DNA from: Cryptomeria japonica
Lineage: Eukaryota; Streptophyta; Pinopsida; Cupressales; Cupressaceae
Assembly: GCF_030272615.1 (NCBI RefSeq)
Contig: NC_081414.1
Coordinates: 232,231,733-232,295,732, forward strand
Reading direction: 5' to 3'
DNA: 64,000 bases
The first letter of the stretch is position 1, and each line of letters opens with the position of its first letter. Shown one piece after another: positions 24,166 to 35,279 of this stretch. The notes under the pieces were generated by a model. That model was not told the DNA's origin. It was given only the letters and a program-made list of their open reading frames with translations, and did not search any database. Both the position numbers and the translations under genes were made by a program.

Positions 24166-26040
24166 TCAGATGCCACTCTGACCAGATGCTGCATCACCAT
24201 CTCCACCTGGTCTCCCACTAGCCCCTGCACCACCGGATCTATCTCTCCGAGGATGACCCATCACACCACCACTGCTATGCATCCTCTGAGACCGCTCTGA
24301 TCTCTCCTAACGCATCTATGAATAACTCAGTGCCCGTCGACTAGATGGCACCTCCTACTCATATAAGCCCCGCCAGTAATCAACCTCTCCACCTGCTCTT
24401 CATACCTTGCTAGCTAATGCCTCCACAGATGGCCCATGTCCCTGTACTCCCTCCAAAACCCTCACTCTCTCCTACAACTGGATCACCCTGTCCATGGCCT
24501 AATCTCTCTCCCGCAGTACTACAGTCAACTCTAACTCTTGTGCAAACAATTGCACATCTCTAGCTACTACCTCTGCCTCCAAATCCTCTATGCAAGTCTG
24601 CAAATATCCTATCATATTATCCCATAGATCTCCACCTGTAGCTCCCTCCCCCATATCCATAGGTTCCTCCCTAGTGTCTCCCTCTCCACTGGCTCCCTCC
24701 TCTGTATCCATAGGTGCCCACCTCTCCCTCTCCGCTGTAATCGACCACCACCCCCACCTCCACCTCTAAATCCGCCACCTCCTCCAAACCCACCACCCCC
24801 CCTCCTCCTCCTCCATCCCCACCACCACCATCCCCTCTCCCCCATCCACCTACTACTCCGCGACCTCCTCTCCTCCTCCGTCTTCGTCCCCTCTCCTCCT
24901 CAAAATCTGGAATCAGCTCTGTCGGATCTGATATCCACGGAATCGAATGTGTTACAATATACTGTGTATACTCCTCTGACACCCCAACATCCACCATCCC
25001 CGACCTCATATGCCATGGTCTAGCCTGTAGTGTGTGGAACTCTGCCAATGCTTGATCATATGATAGCACTGGCCCCCATAAGTACCTCTCTCGTACTACC
25101 CGTGCATACTCTCTCGAACCACTAGGCAATCCTTGCCTTCGCCCAAACTGTCTCAATACCCTGCCAGGCAACTGTCTCTCCACATTGTAGGTTGTCCTAC
25201 CAATGAGGTACCATGTCATGAACACATATGGCAATGCCTCCGCATCATCCTCCCACGGCTCACACTCAATATAAGGCCTACAAATCACTGTATCCAAGTC
25301 ATCCAGTGCCCACCGCCACCACTCTAACTTCCCTAGGTGGGGCTAACTCATCATACCACCATACATATGTACATATTGTTGATCCACTACTCAGAATCTC
25401 AAACTAACTGGTCGAGTCACAGGTAGATGCTCCCATGCCCAGATATGTAGCAATGTGATACCCACTCCCAATTAGCCCCTCCCTCGGTATGCTACCTCAT
25501 GTAGATCCCGATACAAGTGCGATAGAACGCATAGTCCCCATGCAAATTGGGTCCCCTCTGTAATCATCTGCTCGATCACCTGACCCCAACCAACGGCAAT
25601 TCCATGCGATCGTCTATCTGGACACAACAGTCCCCCAACAATCCCTAATAACACTGCTGGTAATGGCTCATACAAGATTGCTATGTCCTCCCAGGCTATC
25701 GACCCATCATCAATATACACATCCTCCTCAAAAAACCATTGTATAGCTGCTATCCCCCAAGATCGGTCATATGTCACCAGCTCTTCTCGAATGGGAATGT
25801 GTAGGATGTGCCATACATCCTCCAGTGTAACTGTCATCTCCCCCAGCGCTAAGTGAAACGTACATGTCTCACTATGCCACTGCTTTGCCAATGTTGTAAT
25901 CAAACCATGATTCATCTGAATCATGAGCATATACATCACATGTACAGGCCTGTCGCTGCAATACAATCCACCTCAGCCTCTATCAAACAATCGCGTAGCA
26001 CCTATGTGACGGGATGCCTCTCACACAACTGTAAGACACC
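24166..26040 (-). pseudogene. G1 antisense ORF: plant mobile domain protein
   Basis: Read on the minus strand, about 26040 to 24166. The PMD hallmarks appear in order: WHSETCTFHLALGEMTVTLE, DVWHILHIPI, LLCPDRR, SHLYRDLHEV, HIWAWEHLPVTRP, YPCEWEDD-like CEPWEDDAEALP, and ERQLPGRVLRQFGRRQGLP. A Gly/Arg-rich low-complexity tail follows, then a coiled coil (YLQTCIEDLEAEVVARDVQL) and the end ASGQSGI with TGA at 24166-24168. Stops lie near 25472, 25405 and 25342, and frameshifts lie in the Gly-rich tract. PMD proteins (MAIN/MAIL type) occur both as plant nuclear proteins and inside transposons. Here the ORF converges on gag-pol. No start codon can be chosen safely. Confidence 0.8.
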
Positions 26041-26327
26041 TAGATCCTCCTACACACATGCATCAACCATCATCATCAGTTGTTTTGTTTCAAAATTTCT
26101 TAAATTTTAAACCTAGACTATCAACAAATACTTTGATCAGGTATCTTCGGGTCTCAACAGGTAAGCAATCATGGCACACCTAGACTTCAACATGCATTTA
26201 TCCTAATAACCTAAGTCTCATCAGGGCTGCTATGGTTCAAAACAACTCTCACCTCATCTCTCCATCCATCCATCATTGGCATCCGAAGATTTTTGTTCAA
26301 ACACACTGGGGCATCTATCTTCATACA
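26041..26327 (-). other. Upstream region of G1 antisense ORF
   Basis: Noncoding on both strands by eye. In the direction of the PMD ORF it lies between the GCGC array and the first coding residues, so it would be its leader or promoter. No clear TATA box. Confidence 0.35.
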
Positions 26328-26615
26328 CATCAGCGCTATTTTGAATACAACAACGTTCATATGCTTACAAAAATGTTTAATCAATTGGGCATTAGCGCTA
26401 CTTTGACTATACCATAGCGCTACCTCACAGCAATAGCACTTAATCAACTACTCAATAGCGCCACAAAAACAACAACGCTAAATTAGCTATACAATAGCGC
26501 AACTTTGGATGACATTGTTAAAACCACTATGCAATAGCGCTATAGTGGCACAATAACGCTAATAAAGTTGACAATAGTGCCAAAACACAGTTTTAGCGCT
26601 ATTGTGTTGACTCAA
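26328..26615 (-). repeat. Leader array of GCGC-TATTG units, G1 antisense side
   Basis: On the minus strand the units read 'tggcactattg', 'tagcgttattg', 'tagcgctattg', 'ttgcgctattg', 'tggcgctattg', 'aagtgctattg' and 'tagcgctatgg', spaced about 20-35 bp. This is the same directional unit as at 11468-11735, now preceding the antisense PMD ORF in its own sense. Relative to the gag-pol RNA the two arrays are inverted and complementary. Confidence 0.75.
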
Positions 26616-27164
26616 CTTGGACTAAACAAAAAACATATAAAAAATGCATAAATATCAAAAATTCAAATTCACATGCCACTGGTCTGTAGTCGTCTGGCTG
26701 TTGGAATCATCGAACTCTCTCTAATCGGTGCTCTGCTATGGGAACCGACATCCTGACTACTGCTTGCTCTTCCAAATGATCACTATCAAAGCTACAATTT
26801 CACTATGGACGCGATTGCAAATGAACCTGTTTTCACCCCTTCCTCCCTATATATACCCTTCGTCGTAACCCTAATTTTCCCCCGCTCACCGCCATGGTCC
26901 TCGTGAACTTCCTGAGCCTCCCATTTCTCCATTTTAACTCTGATTTCTTCTATTTTTCACCAGTATTGCTAACTTCTTCTCTTCTACCACCTTGCCAATT
27001 TTCATTCATTTTCGAGAGATCGCCCGATTTTTCAAAATTTCTCGGCCCATCTCTCGAGGGGGCATACCACCCATTAAATTAATATTTTATGGGGCATTTC
27101 TTCACACCTATTTTTCTTTCTTTGAAACGACGTGATAAACCGCACCGTCTCAAAGAGGGGCAAA
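26616..27164 (+). other. G1 3' untranslated end with polypurine tract
   Basis: Noncoding, moderately CpG-containing. It ends 'aaagaggggcaaa' (27152-27164) directly before the LTR. The preceding words 'aaaccgc(a)ccgtctc' match the scrap at 9927-9963. Confidence 0.7.
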
Positions 27165-28582
27165 TGTAATCACGTAAATCTATCCATTTTAATTAAATGA
27201 ATATGTGCTATTTATTTGATTAAAAAACCCACTAACCATTAGTTAATTAAATTAATATTTAATTAATTCATCTTCAAACATTCTCCTATTAATTAAAAAA
27301 ATTATTTAATTTATTTTAATTAATTCATTAAACCAAATTCACAATTAAATGAATAAATTCTGTTTATTCAATTTAATCCTCTTTCCTCTTTTAAATAAAT
27401 TAAATAAAACATTTATTTAAATCATAAATCTCCCCCCACTTGCATTTTCCTAGAAATGCAAGTTGCAACCACAAGTTGAAATAAATTAATTTTATTTTAA
27501 TTAAAATCTTAATTTCCCCCATCCACCAAACCCACTTGCAATCCTAATCCCCTTCTTAAATTCTTCTAGAACCTATCTAATCCTAATCAATTAGCCTAAT
27601 CCATCCTCTAATTATTGTCACATTCCTAAGCAAATTGGAGTCACTTCTCAAAGACTTCAAAGTCTTTGAAAAACATTTAATGTTTTGTGTGTTCAACAAT
27701 TTAACCTCTAAAAGTCTTCTAAACCACGTATGGCTCTTACATGACCATTTATGGTTAACCCCTAACTCAACCCTCATGTGACTCATGTGTCTCCTCAAGC
27801 ATTTATTGCTTTGACCATGGTTATCCCTTTTACCTTTGCACAAGAGTTTATCCATTGGATAAAAGCTTTATTCTTTGAATAAAGAATTTATTCACTCAAC
27901 TCAACCTTGACCTTAACTCCCAAGTTAACTCTCAGGTCATGTCAAGCATTTAATGCTTATTCCCTCTCCTCTCAACCCCTCTCATGTTGACACTTGTCAT
28001 CCTGGGATTGAGTTGAAAGTCCTCACATGGATTGAATATCATTCAATCCTGACCCTTGTTGAGATTACTCAATCTCAACCATCCATTGCTCCATTTTTCC
28101 TATAAATAGAACCCATTTCTTCATAATCCAGATCCTGAAAACTTGTATGCACTTAATCTATAGGCATTTCTAGAGAGCATTTAGCATCATATTCACTCTT
28201 TTAGTTTAAAATCAATTAGTTAATTAGACAAATCTCTTATTTCAGCTTTTATTCACACTTGCATAACATAAGTTATAAGCATTTTCAATTTTGAACCTCC
28301 ATAAGCATCCATAGTGCAAAAAGCTGCTGAGAGCTACACTAATTTGGAACTTGGAGAGGAGAGGAACAAAGAAGAAGGAGCTAAGAGCATGTTAAAAGGC
28401 ATTTGGAGATGCCTTGTTGTATTGACTTCCATAGTTAAATATTTAATCATGTTTTTAGTGTCTCTTTTGATATGCCTGCTTAGATTAGTTTTTGGTTGAT
28501 TAACACTAACGATTTCTTGTGTTTTTGTGTGTTATATGACCACAAGATTTAGTCTAACCTTCCCCCATTTTGCAGAGCATCA
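27165..28582 (+). repeat. G1 3' LTR
   Basis: 1,418 bp, TGTAATCACG...gagcatca, TATAAATA at 28101-28108. It follows the polypurine tract and is followed by the AATGG duplication. Identity with the middle LTR is high (nine differences over about 330 bp counted by eye). Confidence 0.9.
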
Positions 28583-28587
28583 AATGG
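28583..28587 (+). other. Target site duplication AATGG, right copy
   Basis: AATGG follows the LTR terminal CA and equals 9315-9319. Confidence 0.85.
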
Positions 28588-30631
28588 TTATATATTTTGA
28601 TAATTCTAATAAAATATATAAATTTTTCTTTAAATAAATTATGTTTGTGGAAATTTTAAGTATACATAAATATGCGCAATGATAGATAATTTTTTTAATT
28701 GGATGTATGTTTGTTTGTTTTGATTTAATGATTGTTCAAATGCAATGATCAACTAAACACAATCACAATGTTGTTATACCTTCTACATTTTTTCTTGAAT
28801 TTCTAAGGACCTTTGCAATTTTGTGGGGTGATAAGGCTCTACACTTGTAACTTCAAACTTCCCAACATTCCAAACTCTATTGTTTGAGGAATCCTTGTGC
28901 ATTCTAGTTGTGTAAATATTTCTTTCTTGTTTCAAACATGTGTCAAATATACAATGCAACTACTTATTTAATGTAGTATTAATTGACCTTCACCATTTGC
29001 TTATAATATTGTTATCAAAACTTCAAACATTATCTTCTTTATATTATCAAAGCAACAAGACCAAATATTTATTTTTTCAAATTTTAAATTTCTTCCAAAG
29101 ACGCCCACATGAGTATTTTATCAAGAACCTGCCAAATGCTTCTCATGGATCATGCATCCTAGATGCTTGAGATGGTTGCACCCATGGTATTATCTAGATT
29201 TTAGGTTTAGTTAACTCCATAGCACCACAATTTTGGTGAATGTGTTTAGGAATGACGGGCCAATCTGACATTCAGTAATAACATTCTGATGGAAACTGCA
29301 TTTAAGAGAATAATGACTTGAGTTTTAATTTTTTCAGTCGAGCCTACATAATTCTTGTTTATTGAGTGAAAACACATTAGGATATTTATTGTTTGTTTTT
29401 GAGATATTATTCTTCTATTTGTTGATCATGCAAAATTAAATTAGGATCAAATCTCCATTTTATATTTATTAGACGGAAAACCTATTTATGGCATTTGCAA
29501 ATGTTCTATTCAATGTTATAGATATTTTCTACTCCATTGTTATATTGTTGTCTGAGAATGAAGATAAATGTAATATTTGGTTTGAGTCTGGGAAGAAAAT
29601 GAATCAAGTCATGGTTGGCTACTAAAGAGTAAATGCTTCTATTCACTTAGGGCTATGATTCTATAATACCAAAATGTAGAGGTCATGTCTTCCTACTTTT
29701 ATCATTGATTACCCATCGAAGTGCATAGGTTCATTGATATATATTATTTGGACACTTACCTACAAGGTCTAAGTTATGTTTGTCTTAAAGAGGGTTGTTT
29801 TATTGTTCTTTATGTCTTTTGTTGCTTGGATGAGGATTTCTTTATAATTAGTGGATCTAAAAATGATGATTGATTGTAATATTTGTAGGTATGTCTTTGC
29901 ACTACATGCAATCATTTGTATATACCCATTAGTCTAAGTGGGTTTCATTATGTGGGAGCTCTTGACTTGCTTGAAATTGAATATTTAATTTTCACATGGG
30001 CATTTCTTTGGTAGAAGATGCGACATTATCTCATAAATCTTTTTCTATGATTAATATTTTTTTTGATGTAGACATTCTATCCATTACCCAACTTGTAAAA
30101 TCATTCACCATTTAGAAATTATTAGAATTTTAACAAATTTCTAAAAAATAGAAGCTAAGTAAAACTTTTTTAATATGAGATTTCACAGTCAAAACTAGAC
30201 AAACAACAAATACTCTAATGAACTTGGTTAAATCTCAAACGAATCTTATCGGCACTCAATTTGGAACCATTTAGATGTTCACTGTATTTTCTACAATTTA
30301 GAGATTACAATAGGAAATTTATTTTAAATCATGAAAAATTTCATGGGGAACAAGTTGTTTGTATTAACAATTTTGCTAGTTTATGAAATACGCATGTAAG
30401 AGTTTCTCCTCAAGATTGGCGGTTGAACATAATACAAATAGACTAGAAATGTGTTGGATCCATTTCCAAAAATTGAAAATACACTTTCCAAAGCATGTGA
30501 GTGCATACATCTGCCATCCCAAGCAATTAGAGAAAACAAATTAATAACTCTAAAATTTGAGAGGCATATATGCCAATGACTTAATAGAGGATGAATAAAA
30601 GTTGTACAAATGGAAAGCTACTATAAGGATA

Positions 30632-30897
30632 GGATCTTATGGAGGGGGGCTTCCTAAAAGATAGAGCTAGAGCTACTGAGATTTTTTAGGAAAATTTCAA
30701 AGTTGTTGGTCCCATGAATTTTGTAGTGTAGTTCAGCTTAAAAATTTAGGTTTTGAAATTTAAGGAAGCTGGTGGTCTCATGAGTATAATTCTATTTTTT
30801 TGGAAAAGATTCCAAATAATACCGCAACACAATTTTTTTTTATTCATGGGACCGCCTTTTCCTTAAAAATAGAGCTTAAGCCCCTCTCATGAGACCC
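30632..30897. mobile_element. Candidate MITE with imperfect terminal inverted repeats
   Basis: The left end 'ggatcttatggaggggggct' pairs imperfectly with the right end 'aagcccctctcatgagaccc' (about 15 of 20 positions, differences mostly transitions). The length is about 266 bp. Inside are related words 'ggtcccatgaa', 'ggtctcatgag' and 'catgggacc'. I see no clear target duplication. Confidence 0.3.
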
Positions 30898-31750
30898 TTG
30901 CCTAACATTTCATGTTTTAGAAAAAAAATAAAAAAATAAAAAGGTAGTATAAATGTATGTTGATGAGACCAACTCAATAGAAATGGTGGAAAAATAGTGT
31001 GAATGTAAACTATATTCTTAAATACATTGAGAATTATGGTTTCTATATTGTCTATAGCACACAAATTGTTGCATGCAATTAAAGAACAATGCAATATTAA
31101 ATTTTAAATATACATTAAAGCATAAATATTTATGCTATTAGAGAATAAAGAATCTTTAGAACAAGAAATTATTCATGAGAGTAACATAAAATAATAAGGG
31201 TTGAATAAATGGATTAGTGAGGCATAAAAGCCCTTATTTATGATATTACACCTTCATATGACATGTGTACAATTGATGCAAAAGAACAAGGAAAAACTGT
31301 CTGCGTGGCTTCTTTACAAGTAATTTATAAATGATTAGGGGAAGTGCAAACAATTTGGATTAGAAGTGCAGTTGGATTGCACTTTTTTTAAAAAGGTAAT
31401 GGGTTCATTTCTAAAAGTCAATATCAACTTCTAGTGACTTGGACGATCAGACAACACTTTACTGGTTCACATTTATTAATTAATTATCTAATTTGATATT
31501 TAAGAGCTCATTGTAAACATTTTTAATTTAATTGAATTGTAGGTTACTCAATAAGATGTACAAAATTACATTCTCTTATTTCAAATATGTAGTCACATCT
31601 ATTGAGTTTCCAATGCATTAATTACTTCTTTAAAAAAATCAAAAGCTAAGCCTGATGTAGAAGTGTTAGTGTTAGCCATTATCAAATGATCATAATATCT
31701 CTTTATCACACCTACTTCAGAATAAGAGATTTAAGGAGTTCCTATCCAAG

Positions 31751-31840
31751 ATGATTGTATGTGAGGATTTAGTGTTTCTTTAATTATTTATGCTTGGATG
31801 ATTGTATGTGAGGATTTAGCGTTTCTTTAATTATTTATGG
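31751..31840. repeat. 47-bp tandem duplication
   Basis: 'atgattgtatgtgaggattt' begins at 31751 and again at 31798. The copies differ by about one base (agtgttt / agcgttt). A recent local duplication. Confidence 0.85.
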
Positions 31841-34800
31841 AAATTAGTATTTTGAAATTGATTGTGTGTTGTCATATGAGCATATTTCAGTCCATTAAAA
31901 CAACTTATTTTTTATGAGAAATTGGAAGGTATTTTATGGAGTTGTCACCATTTCAGTCATAGCAATTTTGTTTATGGATTATTTTTAAGAGAAAGTATTC
32001 AATTCTTTCCTATTAAAGTCTAGACTGTGGGAACATTACATTTGTGATACAAATCTAAGCTAGCCACATGGTCTAAATAAACTGGAAGAGTTTTATTCTC
32101 GTTTAAAGTTTAAATAACGTGTTGGACATACTAAGTTTACAAAAGAGTTGAAGTGTGTTAGAAAAAAATCTTTCCTTGATGTTATTCTATCTGAAAAATA
32201 TTGATGTTTATTTGTCACATCAAATGCATAAGAAAGCTACTTGTACATGCCTTATTTTTAGTGAATTTTCTTATAACCAACATGCCCAAAAAGTAGATTT
32301 TTTGAAAAGGTTAGCAACTAGAGTTTTTGTGTTTATGATGAGAGTATATTGGCCTAAAAATTGCTCGCTTGATGTGGGTATTCAAAATGATAAATAACAA
32401 CGAGTTGGCAACATGTTTCAATTTTAAAAACAATAAATGCATAAACTATGTCAATATTTGCTTAAGCTCTTGGAGTTTAGTATGTGCTCTAAAATTTGAA
32501 TTCTATTGTTGGATTTTTATAAATTTTCAGTCTTTATTATTCCAATTGAAACCCTATGTTACAACGGCCATTCATTACCAATGATGTCAATCCTTTTTCA
32601 CACATTATAAGTTCTAGCATTATTGTTATAATATGGAGAATGAATCAAAACCAAACTTACAACATCCCTCATTAAAATTGCCAACCTATTCCCACATGTT
32701 TGGAGTAATGTATAACTCTCTACTTATTACCACAATTTTTGGTGCATGCAAATGAATCCCTATCTTAGGGCACATTAATGGTAACAATTCATTTTAACAT
32801 GTATGCAACAATTGCATGGCAATTCTATTTAATTGAACCCTTAGCTCATAGAGTATGTAAAATAGTACTTTTTTTTAAACTCCAAATCATATTAGTGGTT
32901 CATATCTATTGTACATGTTTGTAGCAGCCAATGGAAAATATGGTGGTTTATAAAATTTAAATTATTATTTTTTAATGATTTAGTTGTGATTTATATAGAA
33001 TTCCACACCCATTAGAGAAAAAATATGCATAAAGACTTAAAAATGATATATATAATATCTATTTATAATATTTTAAAGGAGTAGGGACACACATCTCAAG
33101 CTTAGAAGCAACATCTCTCACCATTGATGCCCTATGTGCAAGGCATAAATGATGCCTAATATGTCCATGCCATGAGTTGTCAAAGAATCATAATTAGTAA
33201 TCTAGAAAATATACTTCAACCTAAGTTCAAAGACAACACTACTATATGTAAATTCTGACCATGCTTCCCTTGTGTCATATTGACAAAAGTTGAAGAGAGC
33301 AAGACCAAAGAAAAACTACAAATAGAAACAACACAACAAAAAGATAAAGCCAAACTGATATGTAAAGAAAACAAACCAACTCATCTTATTTAATATTTGA
33401 TTCACAAAAACCAAACAAAACAATAGCATAGTTATCCCATATGGAGCTTGAGCAAAGGCTTTATATGAAGTACTTTTAATGTCCAAGTTTTCTTAATACT
33501 TTCCCAATGCAATATAAGACATCAAAATGATGGAGTATGAAAGATAGCAGTGGGTGGTAGAAGGATAACAATATCTTGGCTACAAGGTGATATCCAACTT
33601 GCCATTTTCCATAATTGATACTAATGTCAGATGAGAAGGAAAATTGGAACACACCAGCATTTGCTAAAATATCTACTATATGGTGGAAGTTTAACTCCCA
33701 ATCATAAAGTTCTGTAAGTTACCATCATAGCCAATCCCTTGGAAATTGTCAATTGGATAAATTAACATGTTATATTTTTAAGTCTTTGTCCTTGATGTAC
33801 AGTTAAACAAACATTGTGCTAGAATTGTCAAATGAGATAGAGCTTAAGTAGTGAGAAAGTTTTTCATAATAGGCCCTCAAGTTTAAATCCACAAGACATT
33901 TTAAGTGTTGAAATTGGATAAAACATGCATACAAATTTGGTCTAGTGTATACATGCTATCATCATAGCATAACCCTGTCAAGATCTTTAACATTGTAGAA
34001 GATTCTTGAGGATTTGCACTCAATTCTATTATTTATGTGACTTCAATATCATTATGTCATTCATGATTTATTCTATTATTATAAAATTTCATACTATTTA
34101 TTCCTTTTAGAGTAGATAGTGAAGATTGAATTTCAGGTTTTTCAATATCAAAGGAGAATAAAGTAATGAAAGAGAAACGTAAATCAAGGGAATGCAATAT
34201 GGATGTGTAGGAAGATATGAGAAATTAAAAATATTATTAGCATGATTAATATTCTTAGTAAAATATAACTAAGCATACAAATCTCGTATGGAAAATGGGG
34301 ACAATTTCTTTTAAGAAAGGAGGAAATGTTTAGTGCATCCCGCATAATTGGAAAGTTGACTCTAATCTATATGCAAGTGATCTAATAGAAATAAAGTAGA
34401 AGACAAATGGACCATTTTTACTGTTAAATAGCAACAATTGTGTGTGGTGTATAATCACACACCCAATAATGTAGTCATATCATCAGGGTTCTTTCCTATG
34501 CCATGAACATTTCCACTTCAAGTTTTCAAGGCCATGATTTTGGCATTGTTGGTTGAAAATTTGGTACACCCGTGAAGATGTGCAAAATTATGGTTTCAAC
34601 CACAACACGTTAGTATAAACTCTCCTAATTTAGGGAAGATTCCCCCTTTTATAACACTTCACTAAGACTAATCTAATCTAAAATGGATGGGACAACAATC
34701 TTTTCTCTTGTTTCAAAAAAGACTATGTTCTTTCCTCTTCACAGAAAAGAAACAATAATTTTGAAGTAATAATAGCAAGAATTTAAAATAAAACCAAGAG

Positions 34801-34934
34801 AGGAAATGAAGTTTCCTGAATGCACAAAGACTTCTGTCACTTCCTTCGGAATGAGAAAACAACAATCAAACACAAAGTCTTGAGTTTCTAAATTCCTATC
34901 TACCCTTTTTCAGAATGATGAAATGAGAACAATT

Positions 34935-35025
34935 TACAACATATGGCAGTGCAAAGTCTGCGAGTATGATGCAATAAGAACACCATACAACATATGGCAA
35001 TGTAAATTCTACAAGTATGATGCAC
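34935..35025. repeat. 51-bp tandem duplication, diverged
   Basis: 'tacaacatatggca' begins at 34935 and 34986, each followed by a similar stretch ending 'agtatgatgca'. Several substitutions separate the copies. Confidence 0.75.
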
Positions 35026-35274
35026 CTTCAATTCACTTTAGATGGTAATTACTACAAGCATAAAGTCTTGCAAGTCTTCTCAACTTCTACTAACAAATTA
35101 AACTAATTCCACCTTCGATATTTGCAGCACAAAGTCTATAGATATTTATAGTGAATCTCTTCTTAACAACTTTCCACAACCTCAAACAAGTGCAAAGGAA
35201 TGCTCCAATATGACATAAGAACACAAAGAACACAAAATATGGCTTCAACATAAAATCTAAAATTCCAACTCCTT

Positions 35275-35279
35275 GATAT
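35275..35279 (+). other. Target site duplication GATAT, left copy
   Basis: GATAT before the LTR start TGTAGC equals GATAT at 36920-36924 after the LTR end CACACA. Confidence 0.85.

Larger units (their letters stand above)
9320..28582 (+). mobile_element. G1: Ty3/Gypsy element with antisense PMD ORF, three LTRs
   Basis: About 19.3 kb bounded by AATGG duplications. The order is truncated LTR, short 3' UTR scrap with polypurine tract, complete LTR, long leader, gag, protease, G-patch motif, RT-RNase H, integrase, spacer, antisense PMD ORF, repeat array, polypurine tract and complete LTR. The RT-RH-INT order is that of Ty3/Gypsy. The long extra 3' region with an antisense ORF suggests the Tat/Ogre-like side of the group (inference). 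All coding parts hold in-frame stops, so this copy is dead. Hand comparison of the two full LTRs over about 330 bp gives nine differences. Confidence 0.85.
28588..35274. other. AT-rich region without recognised genes
   Basis: 6.7 kb in which all open frames are short and lack family features. It holds a possible terminal-inverted-repeat element (30632-30897), a 47-bp tandem duplication (31751-31840) and a 51-bp one (34935-35025). Old, unrecognisable transposon remains are likely, but I cannot name them. Confidence 0.5.

Noticed and set aside
24612-24845. Gly/Trp-rich alternative frame in the G1 antisense ORF
   Set aside because: Alternative reading of the Gly-rich tract; the PMD frame with its coiled coil is supported by the G3 homologue.
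33100-34600. Possible old Copia pol on the minus strand
   Set aside because: Word usage hinted at it, but I could not find RT or integrase motifs in any frame.
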